Origin: Myrmaecium sp. VS I D KN 1
Lineage: Eukaryota; Ascomycota; Dothideomycetes; Valsariales; Valsariaceae
NCBI GenBank assembly: GCA_019775845.1
Contig: JADQAV010000026.1
Coordinates: 372,001-436,000 of the forward strand
DNA length: 64,000 nt
Direction of reading: 5' to 3'
Under the pieces are notes generated by a model, which saw only the letters and a program-made list of their open reading frames with translations, searched no databases and was not told where the DNA came from. Shown piece after piece: positions 1 through 10,333 of this stretch. The first letter of the stretch is position 1. Each line of letters begins with the position of its first letter. The position numbers and the translations under genes were made by a program.

Positions 1-2154
1 TCGCTGGCGAAGTGCTGGGTGCGGCACACGCGCTCCATGCACGAAGCGCCCTCACATCGGACTCCGGCTCGCGGCCGAAGGTTTACAAGGTCATCGGGAT
101 CGTGCTGGCGGTGTGTTCGGGCTTGTTCATCGGCGTCTCCTTCGTCCTGAAGAAGCATGGGTTGCTGAAGGCCAACGCAAAATACCACGAAGAGGCCGGC
201 GAGGGCTACGGCTACCTGAGGAACGTATGGTGGTGGAGCGGCATGATCCTGATGATCGTGGGGGAAATCTGCAATTTCGTCGCCTACGCGTTCGTGGACG
301 CCATCATGGTCACGCCGCTCGGAGCCTTGTCGGTCGTGGTGACGACGATCCTCTCTGCAATCTTCTTGAAGGAACGCCTCAGCTTCGTCGGTAAGGTCGG
401 CTGCTTCAACTGTATCATCGGCTCTGTGGTGATTGTCATCAACGCTCCGGAGCAAGCCGCCATCGACGATATCCAATCTATGAAGGAGAAGGTGATAGCC
501 CCTGGTTTTCTGTCCTATATGAGCGTGATCATCGTCGGCTGTGCATTCACAGCCTTTTGGGCCGGCCCCAGGTATGGGAAGAAGAGTATGATGGTGTACC
601 TCACCATCTGCAGTCTTATCGGAGGGCTGAGTGTAGTCTGTACCCAAGGACTGGGTGCAGCAATCGTTGCTCAAGTCAATGGCGAATCGCAGTTCAACCA
701 ATGGTTTCTTTATGTCGTTCTGGTGTTCGTCATCACCACTCTGGTTACCGAAATCATTTATCTCAACGTAGGTCTACCAGCCCTCCTGACTACATACGAA
801 GTCACTAACGGACCTTTAGAAAGCCTTGAATCTGTTCAACGCGGCGCTTGTAACCCCTACCTACTATGTGTACTTCACTTCGGCCACCATCGTGACGTCT
901 GCGATCCTATTCCAAGGCTTCAAAGGGACTGCGGCTACGATATCCACTGTCATCATGGGCTTCTTGCAAATCTGCTCCGGCGTTGTCCTTCTCCAACTCT
1001 CCAAGTCTGCGAAGGACGTACCGGATGCCGCTGTCTTCAAAGGTGATCTGGACCAGATTCGTACCGTGGGAGAGCAAGAAGAGCCGGAATACGAACCCAG
1101 GGCGGATACGATGCGTGGCACGGCTGGTATCCTGCGATCAATTTCTTCACGCAGACTGAAACGGGAGGCTGAAGAAGCCAAGCACCTGATGGAGGAGCGC
1201 ATGAATCCCATTGGCGAAAACGAGCAGGTGGAATGGGATGGCCTGCGCCGAAGAAAGACAGTCCTCGCGCCCGGGCACCCGACACTGCAACGGTCCAAGA
1301 CCCTGCATCCCCCGCTAGGGATGTCGCGTTTCCCGAACGAAGACGACGAGAGCGACGATGAAAGCCTGCACCCCGGATTTTTCTCCCGGTTACGGTCGAC
1401 GAGAAGAATCAAGAGTCCCGCCACCTCCACCTCCACCCATCCCGTGCCCATGACCGGGCTCGCTCCGGCAAGAACGGAAAGCTCGGCAAGCGGACCCTAC
1501 GACGGCGCCGGCAAGATGGAGCACGTGTACGGTCTCCCGGAAGGGCTGAGAAGGTCCCCGCTCGACGACGAAACCACCTACAAAGGCCACGAACCCACGC
1601 TCGTCCACTGGGCCTCCAACGTCGACGACCGACCCAGCTCCCGGGACCAGCCTCTGGCCCCACCGCGCCCTCCCCACTCCGCCAACCGACAATTCTCCTT
1701 CCAAAACGTCTTCCACCGCAACCGCGGCAGCGAGGACGGGGCCCGACCCACGTCCTCTCGCGGCCTCAGCTTCGCGTCACGCAAGTCGAGCGGCGGCGGC
1801 CACGTGTCGGCTCCCCACGACGGCGCGACGGAGGAGGAGCGGCTTGGCTTGGTGATGGGCGATTCGAACGCGACGGCGGCGTACGCGAGTGAGCGGCTGC
1901 AGCAGCAGCAGTCGCCGCCGTCGTACTCGGAGGAGGAGGAGGATGATGATGATTGGGAGATGGCGAGGGGTGGTCGGCAGAGCGTTCGTGAGGTGAAGCA
2001 TGGTGGTGGAGCGGGAGTGGAGGAGCCGGTTTCCCTCCTTCATCCTCGAGGCTCTCGGAGCCGTGGGCATGCTCGTTATGACGATGCGACGTATAATGAT
2101 GATGACGAGAAACGGACGGTGAAGAGTGATGATGGGGGGCCGGCGTTCTTGTGA
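1..2154 (+). CDS. NIPA-family magnesium transporter (5' partial)
   Basis: Membrane transporter of the NIPA (DUF803, Mg_trans_NIPA) family, which moves Mg2+ across plasma or endosomal membranes. The coding frame is open from base 3 and has no in-frame ATG before the first membrane segment, so the start lies left of the window. Exon to 767, intron 768-819 (GT-AG, 52 nt), exon 820-2154; at least 699 codons. The first ~300 residues carry several hydrophobic segments. Family-typical stretches are the N-terminal GLFIGVSFVLKKHGLLKA, then TPLGALSVVVTTILSAIFLKE, and across the splice YLNKALNLFNAALVTPTYYV. The C-terminal ~370 residues are a low-complexity hydrophilic tail rich in Ser, Arg, Asp and Glu, probably cytosolic and much longer than in animal NIPAs. 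The family call is firm; ion specificity is inferred from the family. Confidence 0.9.
768..819 (+). other. Intron in NIPA gene
   Basis: 52-nt GT-AG intron. Removing it joins ...IIYLN to KALNLFNAAL, restoring the conserved NIPA membrane segment; reading through it shifts the frame. Confidence 0.9.
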
Positions 2155-3717
2155 TTTCGTTTCACTTTATGTAGGTCACCTTGTCGGGTTTTCTTCTTTG
2201 CTTTTCTTCATCTTTTTCTGGTTTTCTCGTTTTGGTCTTGGAAAGGCAAGCAACGCATGTCTTCTCGGAGTAAGCGCTTTCTTCCGCACGTCTACGCTTT
2301 CTTGGTTTTTTCCTGTTGCGAGGCTCTCGAGGGTCAGGATACGGCCTGTACATCTTATTTCTGGCATCATTTCTGCTTGTTCCACGAAAGCGCGGCGCGG
2401 GAATTGTTTTGCTTTCGCTTCCCTTTACTTGGAGGGGGCATTGGATTTCGGATTCGGACTTGGAACTCGGACTTGGGATCGCGGTTGGTATTGGGAGTAC
2501 TGGGAAGGGCACTAGGAATGGGGTTGGGATTGGGATTGGACTCGTGTACGATGATGGAATGGGATATCTGCTCCTACTACCTCACTACCTATAACCTACT
2601 ATTATCATCTCGCTCACTTCCTGAGACGCAACGTTGACTCCCTCGAAGAGAATTGCGGACGATGATATCTGTACCTGACAGCACCGCTCTCGACCTCTCC
2701 AAACGTTTTGAGAAGGAATAATATATAGGATAGGTAAGATATATATTCACACATAAAGTACGTACCGACATTGATTTCATTTCACGCAGGGCTGTAAAAA
2801 TTCTTCCGCTGACTTTGTAGTCGTTTGGTCCACCCCTCCGCAGGCGCGCAGGCGGGGAGGACGACGGTTGACATACTACATATCATCCCACCCCAACGTC
2901 CGTTCCTCTTCAACCTCCAACATCCGTCGGATCACTTGTCGTTCGCCCATTAACAAGGGAAGCACCTCATCATAACGAGTATATCATGTTTCTTACGGCT
3001 ATACACACTTACTTCCTTTTCCTTAGCAGTCAACCCTTGACCGTACATGGAGTTCCCCTCCCAGGAGTGAGTGGCTGGGTGCCCACCACGGAACGACCAC
3101 CCTTGTCTTTCCGGCTTGGGGGATCTGCACTCTACTTGCATGCAAGCAATAAACTATGCGGATGACCCCGCCGCCGTTATAACATGCCCGCTCTGCTCGC
3201 AGGAGGGGGAGGAGGGATCTTCATTCCACGATCCCATTGTTCGGCTCAGCTTCTGATGTCTTCCGCCGGCTCGTATGTACCGGTGATGGGCAATCTATCG
3301 ATGGGATGGCAGTGGGGCTCTGCAGCTCAGGTGCCAGTCGAAAGGTTCCGGGCCGCTGCAGCGTTGTACTGTCCTGGCAGAGCCCTCTTGACGGCAAGCT
3401 ACGAGATGTTCATTATGTGCGGCTCCTGGCCCGTATGTTTCCGTACGAGGATTCGATGAGGCTATTCGCCTATGGTGAAAGGCCCATGCAGGATACATGC
3501 ACTCAGGCACCTCGTTCACCCACATGGTCCTGACGTGATTCGAGGTCTCCTCTCAACCGGATGGCGGCCAGTATAACCCGATGGCGAAAAAGAGGATGGC
3601 ATTTTCAAAAGCTATCAGCGAAAGTATAAAAGATATGACAGCTTCTACCCCATCTCAGTCCCCATCGCAAACCTCCCGGCCCTTCGATACATCCCTTTTA
3701 GAGCAGCCACAGTCGAG
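2155..3717. other. Intergenic: NIPA 3' flank and GH6 promoter
   Basis: No gene supported. The left part is the 3' flank of the transporter, followed by a short AT-rich patch near 2715-2755. The right part is the upstream region of the cellobiohydrolase. Matches to the CreA-type SYGGRG hexamer occur near 2850 (GCGGGG), near 3170 (reverse strand) and near 3313 (GTGGGG). They are short enough to be chance. I saw no clear XlnR GGCTAA site or CGGN11CCG site. Confidence 0.5.
3625..3631 (+). promoter_or_regulatory. TATA box of GH6 gene
   Basis: TATAAAA lies about 93 nt before the cellobiohydrolase ATG, a normal distance for a strongly inducible fungal secreted-enzyme gene. No other good TATA box lies closer to the start. 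Confidence 0.6.
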
Positions 3718-5280
3718 ATGAAGACTATCATTGCCGCCGCTGTGGCCGCCGCTCTGGTGCCGGCCGCTCACGCCCAGGTCCAAGCATGGGGTCAATGTAA
3801 GGCTGACAGGATCACCCGTTGTGTTCAAGGCTGATGGTGGGGATCGTAGGTGGTGGAATAGGATACACCGGCTCGACTACTTGCGCCTCGGGCTACACCT
3901 GCACCGTGATCAACGACTGTGCGTAAAGAGCCTTCCAAGATTCTCCAGCGCGTGTTAACGTCGGCCTAGATTACTCGCAATGTATTCCTGGGTCTGGAAG
4001 TGCCACCACCACCACTGTGTCTGCCACCACCACCGGCCCTACGACTCTGCAGACGACTACCAAGCCGACGACCACTGTGGCCTCGAACACGGCGAACCCA
4101 TTGTCCGGCTACAGCTTCTACGCGAATCCTTACTACGCCTCGGAGATCTCAAACTCGGCCGTTCCTACCCTTTCGTCGAAGGGCAGCACCAGCTTGGCAG
4201 CCAAGGCCACCGAGGTTGCGAAGGTCGGCACTTTCGTGTGGCTGTACGTGACATGTCAATCATTGTGACAGTACTCAGACTGACATCTCCTCAGTGATGC
4301 CCGTGCGAAGGTCCCCACGATCGAGACATATGCCAAGGACGTGCAGACGCAGAATGCTGCCGGTGCGAGTCTGACGCTTCCGCTGGTCGTCTACGACCTT
4401 CCTGACCGTGACTGCGCTGCTTTGGCCTCGAACGGAGAACTCTCGCTGTCCAACAATGGCTCGGCTCTATACAAGGAGTACATCGACAGCATCGTCGCTC
4501 AAATAAACGCTTTCCCCGATGTACTCTTCACCTTGATCATCGGTTTGTGCTCTTGGATTCAGTTCAGCAGAAAAGCTCCCGCTGACATGAACCACAGAAC
4601 CTGACAGCCTGGCCAACCTGGTCACCAATTTGAGCGTCGAAAAGTGTGCTAACGCAGAAAGTGCCTACAAGGAGCTGGTCGCATATGCGATCGCGGCGCT
4701 CAACCTCGACAACGTCGTCATGTACCTCGACGCAGGACACGCAGGCTGGCTCGGCTGGACGGCCAACATCACCCCAGCCGCTCAACTGTTCGCACAAATC
4801 TACGAAGCCGGCGGCAGCCCTGCGGCGGTCCGCGGCCTCGCCACCAACGTCGCCAACTACAACGCGTGGTCGATCGACACGTGCCCGTCCTACACGCAGG
4901 GCAACTCCAACTGCGACGAGAAGCGGTACATCACCGCGCTGGCCCCGCTCCTCACCCAGAACGGCTTCCCGGCCCACTTCCTCATGGACACGAGCCGGAG
5001 CGGGAAGCAGCCGACGGGCCAGCAGCAGTGGGGGGACTGGTGCAACGCGGTCGGGACCGGCTTCGGCATCCGGCCCAGCACCGCGACCGACGACGCTCTC
5101 CTCGACGCCTGGGCCTGGGTCAAGCCCGGGGGCGAGTGCGACGGCACCTCCAACTCGACCTCCCCCCGCTACGACGCCCACTGCGGCTATTCCGATGCGC
5201 TTCAGCCGGCCCCCGAGGCTGGCACCTGGTTTGAGGCGTACTTCGAGCAGCTGCTCACCAATGCTAATCCGGCTTTTTGA
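3718..5280 (+). CDS. cel6A: GH6 cellobiohydrolase with N-terminal CBM1 (Cel6A type)
   Basis: Secreted exo-cellulase that releases cellobiose from the non-reducing ends of cellulose. Five exons: 3718-3796, 3850-3918, 3970-4243, 4295-4542, 4598-5280; 450 residues. Signal peptide ~1-19. CBM1 about 24-54 (WGQCGGIGYTG... with Cys27, Cys38, Cys44, Cys54). Thr/Ser linker ~55-90, then the GH6 domain to the C-terminus. Catalytic-site motifs: YDLPDRDCAAL (Asp180, equivalent to T. reesei Asp175), LIIEPDSLANL (Asp226, the Asp221 acid) and KPGGECDG (Asp405, the Asp401 position). YLDAGHAGWLGW and SGKQPTGQQQWGDWCN are near-identical to T. reesei Cel6A. Introns are 51-55 nt and the second sits inside the CBM1. 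The gene looks complete. Regulation by the CLR-1 homologue at ~48-50 kb is plausible but not shown. Confidence 0.97.
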
Positions 5281-6869
5281 TTTGACGTTTCCCGTTGTGG
5301 GGGCGGAGGGGAGGATGGAAGGATGGGAGGACATGGGCTGAACCGACAAGCTTCCCTTCCTTCCCTTTTCTTTCCTTATCCCTTCTTTCCTGTCTTATCC
5401 ATTCGATGTTTCCTCGTCAAACTCATCCAGTATGGACGGTGGGCAGTTTAGGAGGCTCAGGTAGCAATAGAGGACTATCACGATTTATGACCATTCGACT
5501 GACTGCAAGCATGTATATCCCCCTCAAAAGTGGACACGCTGGGAGGAACATTTCTCGATCGGAGAGGTGTTTTCTCAATATGAATTTGTACGGAGAAGGA
5601 ACTGAGTGTGTCCCATGTTATCCTTCCTTCTTTCTAGATACACCCGTCAAGCCGCCAGAAGACCGCAGCGCAGGCTTATCACATTTCGGGGATTCATCTG
5701 TATATATCGATCGGTACAATCCAGCTCCGTGCGTATCGAGCAGCGCAACCGATTTAAGCTTGTTTTTGTTCATGTTTTCTTGCACGACTTCTCCATGATC
5801 ATCTGAGAAAGAGGAGCAGGAGGATTCTCTGGCCGCCTGGTTCATTGTTGGTGATGGTTGGTGGGTATTTGATAGGGGAAAGGGTGAAACGAGGTTCATT
5901 TTACCACTGAAACAGCCTTGTTTTAGCCGAGGCTCCAAGCGAGAACGGACGATGACGGTGGAACGAGGAGCTCTCGCTCACTCGGACTCGGGCGAGGAGA
6001 AACAATATCTGAGATGTGGTGCAAAATTGTCTACATAACATCTTTCATGTACCTCTTTTCTCTTCCCCTGATCTTCCGCTGACGGATCAATCACGAATGT
6101 TGAATTCCTCCATTATACTCCCCCTATAAGAGGGGAGGCCCAGTAAGAGGTAAAGAGGGGCCAAGCAATATACTCGACACGGCCCGCACAGCATCATCTC
6201 GCTTCGGACCGTGTACCCGCCCTCGCCGTACACAATATACGTATAGTACTGTCCATTTTATTTTTCTATGTCACTAATATATGTCACTATGTATACCTGA
6301 CGACCTCAGCCCTCAGCCGCTCGGACCCTTCCCCCCTCGGGGCTCGCGCTCACACATCGAGACATGCTTGTTTCAAGCTCCATCGCTTCGGGACGGAGCC
6401 GCTGCTTGCGCTCTGAAACCCCCCCCCCCCCCCAAACTCACTTGCACTGCGATGATGTACAATATTGTACGATATGTGTAGGTATCAAACGATTCATCTG
6501 GAAGGGCCCCGATCGACTGACCGACCGTCCGTCCCGGAATCCTCGCTCGTTTCCGGTGGGTTGATAATCCGAGAAGCGGGTGATTGGGGGCGTGGTTAGG
6601 GTGGGGAGCGTTTTGTGTTTCTCGCACGGGGAAAGGGGAGGGGGGTGTATGGTGTAGGAGTAGTAGTGCCTCCGTATTGACAACTCTTCCACATATTTAA
6701 TGTCTGTCCGTTTGGTCGTTTCAAGTCTTTTTGTTCCCTTTCTCACGCTTTCCTGCCTGCTTTTGCTTTCTTCCTCGCCCTTTTTTCTCGTTCTGAAGCT
6801 TGACCTGGTTGTCGCTCTTTTCTCATCACTCACCACCATCTTTGTTCAGTTCATATTCTACTCCCCACC
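5281..6869. other. Intergenic: GH6 3' flank and GH131 promoter
   Basis: No gene supported. It contains pyrimidine-rich tracts and a run of 15 C at 6419-6433. A TATTTAA-like box at 6694-6700 is 170 nt before the GH131 start. Short ORFs here show no family resemblance. Confidence 0.5.
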
Positions 6870-8067
6870 ATGTTTCTCCGATCTTACATTCTCAGTGCCC
6901 TGGCGAGCACTGCTCTGGCTGGTACGTTGTGGTTCATCTCATCAATCTGTGGCTTGTCCGTATCACTTACAGTCGCTCAGGAACCGTTCTCTGGGATGGA
7001 CGCTTCAACGACATGACGTCCAGCGAGGAACTCACCGAATGTACGCTCCCCTTCCGGCCTTTCCAGCCCCTTCGTGACGCTCACACAGGTCTGCAGGGTC
7101 ATGGTCGAACCAAGTCGGCCCGTACCAATACTACATCCACGGCAGCGGCAACGTGACCGAATACGTGAACCTGGACTCCTCCTACAAGAACCCGGCGGAC
7201 ACGGCGAGCGAGCAAGGCGCCAAGATCACCATCGACAGCACCGCGACGTGGAACAGCGACAACATGTGGCGGACCGAGCTGATCCCGCAGACGTCCGCGG
7301 CGATCAACTCGGGCACGGTCTACTACCACTTCTCGATGAAGAAGTCGAGCACGAACCCGCCCAGCGTCAACCACGAGCACCAGGTCAACTTCTTCGAGTC
7401 CCACTTCACCGAGATGAAGGCCGGCTGGATCAGCGGCGAGGCCGGCACCGAGGACCAGAACCTCCGCTGGTTCGTCGGCGGCGAGAGCAAGTGGAACACC
7501 ACCTGGGAGGCCGACGTCTGGCACAACGTCGCCTACGAGATCGACTTCGACGGCCAGACCGTCACCTTCTGGCACTCCACCGGCGCCGACCCGCTCACCA
7601 AGACGGCCGGCCCCTTCTCCGCCTCCACCTCCTCCAACGGCGCCGACTGGCACCTCGGCGTCCTCCGCCTCACCCGCTCCGGCTACGACAGCACCGACCC
7701 CGAGGACTGGTACTTCTCCGGCGTCTACGTCGAGTCCGGCACGATCACCACCTCCGTCTCCGGTCCCGGCGGCTCCTCCTCCTCTTCCTCCTCCGCCTCC
7801 TCTGACACCGCCAGCGCGGTCACGACCGCGCAGGCCGTCAGCAGCAGCACTGCCACCTCCTCCCTCGTTTCCTCATCCACGCCCACCACGTTGGTCACCA
7901 AGGTGGTTCCCGTCTCCAGCTCGAGCGCCGCCGCCGCTACGTCCGCTACGTCTATCGTCGCCGTCTCGTCTGCTGCACCTGTCGCCCCCACCACCACCGC
8001 CACCAGCGTCGCGGCCCCCGCCCCCAGCGACGCCGCCGACGATGAGGACGATGAAGACTGCGAGTAG
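6870..8067 (+). CDS. Secreted GH131 beta-glucanase with Ser/Thr-rich tail
   Basis: GH131 enzymes act on beta-1,3-, beta-1,6- and beta-1,4-glucans and occur in fungi and oomycetes. Three exons: 6870-6921, 6981-7040, 7097-8067; 360 residues. Signal peptide ~1-18 (MFLRSYILSALASTALAG). The catalytic domain spans about 19-250, with family-typical GTVLWDGRFNDMTSSEELTE, then WSWSNQVGPYQYYIHGSG across the second splice, WRTELIPQTSAAI, EHQVNFFESHFTEMK, WHNVAYEIDFDGQTVTFWHS and DWYFSGVYVESG. The last ~110 residues are Ser, Thr, Ala and Val rich and end in an acidic DAADDEDDEDCE. There is no CBM1 after the linker, unlike several characterised GH131 enzymes. The next gene downstream is on the other strand. 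Confidence 0.92.
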
Positions 8068-8615
8068 ACGTTCACCAGGTGCAGTCGACCGACAAACAAC
8101 TCCCATGACGGCACAGTTCACATGCGGACTTTCTTCTTCTTCTTCTTCTTCTTCTTCTTCTTCTTCTTCTTCTTCTTCTTCTTCTTCTTCTTCTTCTTCT
8201 TCTTCTTCTTCTTCTTCTTCTTCTTCTCTTCTCTTCTCTTCCTTCTTGCCCTTCTCTTCCGCTGTACATATCCTGTTGACATTGAAGGTGCTCTTTCTTC
8301 CCATCTCCAATTTGGAACTCAAACGAGCGAGCAGATCGGCTTGCGAACTGGTGACCCAGAGTGTTGATCGCGAATCCCATTCGGACTTCTCGTTGATATG
8401 CTTGCTTCGCTGCTGCTGATAGTCGCTCGTTCGACGGTCTTGCGATGAGAGATCGTGAGAAGTGAAGGGTTGAGGAAAAAAAACAGACTTTTTGTTTTGG
8501 TATGCGCCGCGATATCTGGAACGCTGTAGTGGGATATACCAGGCCAAAACTCCTTCTCCGTCGACCGACCACAACTTCCCTAACCCCTCGTCCCTTCCTC
8601 CAAATCCCCTTCCCT
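8068..8615. other. Convergent 3' flanks of GH131 and RING-like genes
   Basis: No gene supported. Apart from the TTC microsatellite, the stretch is pyrimidine-rich and ends at the stop codon of the minus-strand gene. Confidence 0.5.
8131..8226. repeat. (TTC)32 microsatellite
   Basis: Thirty-two perfect TTC units, 96 bp, 63 bp after the GH131 stop codon and so probably in its 3' UTR. Long homopolymeric frames here (poly-Ser, poly-Phe, poly-Glu) are artefacts of the repeat. Confidence 0.99.
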
Positions 8616-9575
8616 TCAAATGGCCAACCTCCCCGTGCCCGGCCATCCCGTCCACACACCGCCCATCTCCCTCGCCAGATCCTCCGCCGTCTTCCCATCC
8701 GCATCGCGCAGGCTGCGGATGTCCACCAAGCCCGTCTGATCGGGCCGCATGACACCCAAGCTCTCCGCCTCCTGGAAAACCTGGGCGGGGAAAGCGGCGT
8801 AGTCGAGCGAGCTGGCCAGGAGGAGCAGCAGCCAGGCGACCTCGCGGCTGCCGCCCTGCACCGCCGCGTGCAGGCCCGACTGCATCTCCCCGATCGGGTC
8901 CTGGTAGCGGAGGAGCTCGTCCGGGGTTCGTTTCGGCTGCCGGCCGTCGCCCGTCATCGCCGCGTCCTCATCCTCCTCGTCCTCGTCCTCGCTGTCCTCT
9001 TCGTCCGTGCCGTACAGCATGGTGAGAATGGCATGCACGTCGCCTTCGCGGCAGAATTCGAGGAAGGCGCGGGCCTTGCGGTCCTCCGGGTAGGCCTTGA
9101 GGTAGCTCTCCTCCGTCAGGAGGGGCAGGATGTCCAGCCCTTCCTGCAGGCCGCCCTCGTTGCGAAGGGTGCAGAGCACCTGGGGTCCTCCGTGCGGTCC
9201 CGCCGACGTGAGGTCCGCCTCGCAGCTCGGACATTGCGTGTGCGTGTACGCTTCGAGGAGGCATTGCCTGTGAGGAAAAAACGGTTCGGGGAACGTGGGG
9301 TTTTCGAGTTAGACAATGCACTTTTTTTTTTACGGATGTCTTCCTCTTCTTCTTCTTCTTCGTCTTTTCCGTCTTTCTACGGTGGAAGAGGGCTGCTGGC
9401 ATGCGGGCGCCTACCAGTGGAAATGACACCCGCAGTTCAGGTGCACGTCGTCGGGCACCGTCTCGGGGGCGCGAGCGGCCGCCTTGCCGTGGCTGGAACC
9501 GCCCATGTCCGACTCATCGTCAGAGTGATCGACCTCGATGAGGAGGGGGTCGTGACAGGCTACGCAAACGGACAT
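8616..9575 (-). CDS. RING-like zinc finger / ankyrin-like conserved fungal protein
   Basis: Two exons on the minus strand: 9415-9575 and 8616-9267, with a 147-nt intron; 270 residues. The N-terminus has a RING-type ligand pattern: CVAC (4-7), then CGCHFHWQC crossing the splice, then CPSC. It aligns with the RING-H2 core C-G-H-x-F-H-x-x-C, except that the usual His is Cys. A conserved block follows: LRNEGGLQEGLDILPLLTEE, then RAFLEFCREGD. After an acidic DEEDSEDEDEEDED insert comes an ankyrin-like stretch (GLHAAVQGGSREVAWLLLLL, then DADGKTAEDLA). Similar unnamed proteins occur across filamentous ascomycetes. A ubiquitin-ligase role is only a guess. The start is the first ATG before CVAC. Confidence 0.8.
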
Positions 9576-10333
9576 GGTGTGTACGAGTGAAGGTGAGGTG
9601 AGGTGAGGATGGGTCTGGTTTGTTCCGTTGTTGAGAGGAGAGCTTTTTCTCTGGAGGCAAATGACGGCGGGCACGCGGGAAAGTTTAGGCGGTGTCAGGG
9701 TCCACCTGTTCTGCCCCGCCTTTCCCATATCTTATCGGAACCGGCCCCGCTCTGGAGATCTTCGGTTGGGTTGTGGCTGGTGTCAGGGTCTCACGGCATG
9801 GATCGTGGCGGACTTGTATAATTTACGAAGGACTTCTCCCAGCAATCGTAACGGTCCCAATTTGTCCCTTCTAAATTCTCGTTTAAAACCTGAAAGAAGT
9901 ACACAACTGGCAAACTGGTCGAATCAACTTCCGTACACAACTACGTGGAAAACCGACCTGACATTCGGACGAACGCTCTCCGCTATATGAGACCTCAACA
10001 TCCTTGCCTGCTAACAGTAAACGTAGCTTCAGCCCCACATCCCAGCTGACGGTGCAGATATAGCTGACTGTTACCTTTGGAGCAATGGTGCCGACCTGAT
10101 TAAGTTAGATCCACAGTGGTTGGACATCGTACCTAAGGCCGTAAAGATATCGAATGCGATTGGTGAAGGATACAGAGTCATAGTCATCTAGATTCAAGAG
10201 CAGGAGAGAGCCACCAATATCCAATCCCATCAGTCCCAACGCCTCCCAAGGTACAAAGAGTACAGTTCTCGTCGATCCGATGCGGTTCACATAGAAAGAT
10301 TGCGCAGATGCAATGCAGACGGTATCTATAACA
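9576..10333. other. Intergenic: RING-like gene promoter and DDHD 3' flank
   Basis: No gene supported on either strand. A short tandem GGTGA repeat lies at 9590-9607 near the RING-like gene start. Confidence 0.4.

Noticed and set aside
4564-5349. 261-codon minus-strand ORF antisense to the GH6 gene
   Set aside because: Shadow of strongly codon-biased GH6 exon 5.
3717-8067. GH6 and GH131 as a true gene cluster with clr-1
   Set aside because: GH6 and GH131 are neighbours, but clr-1 is 40 kb away with unrelated housekeeping genes between; only loose linkage is supported.
7873-8755. Minus-strand ORFs with poly-Glu or poly-Arg runs
   Set aside because: Produced by the TTC microsatellite and GH131 antisense.
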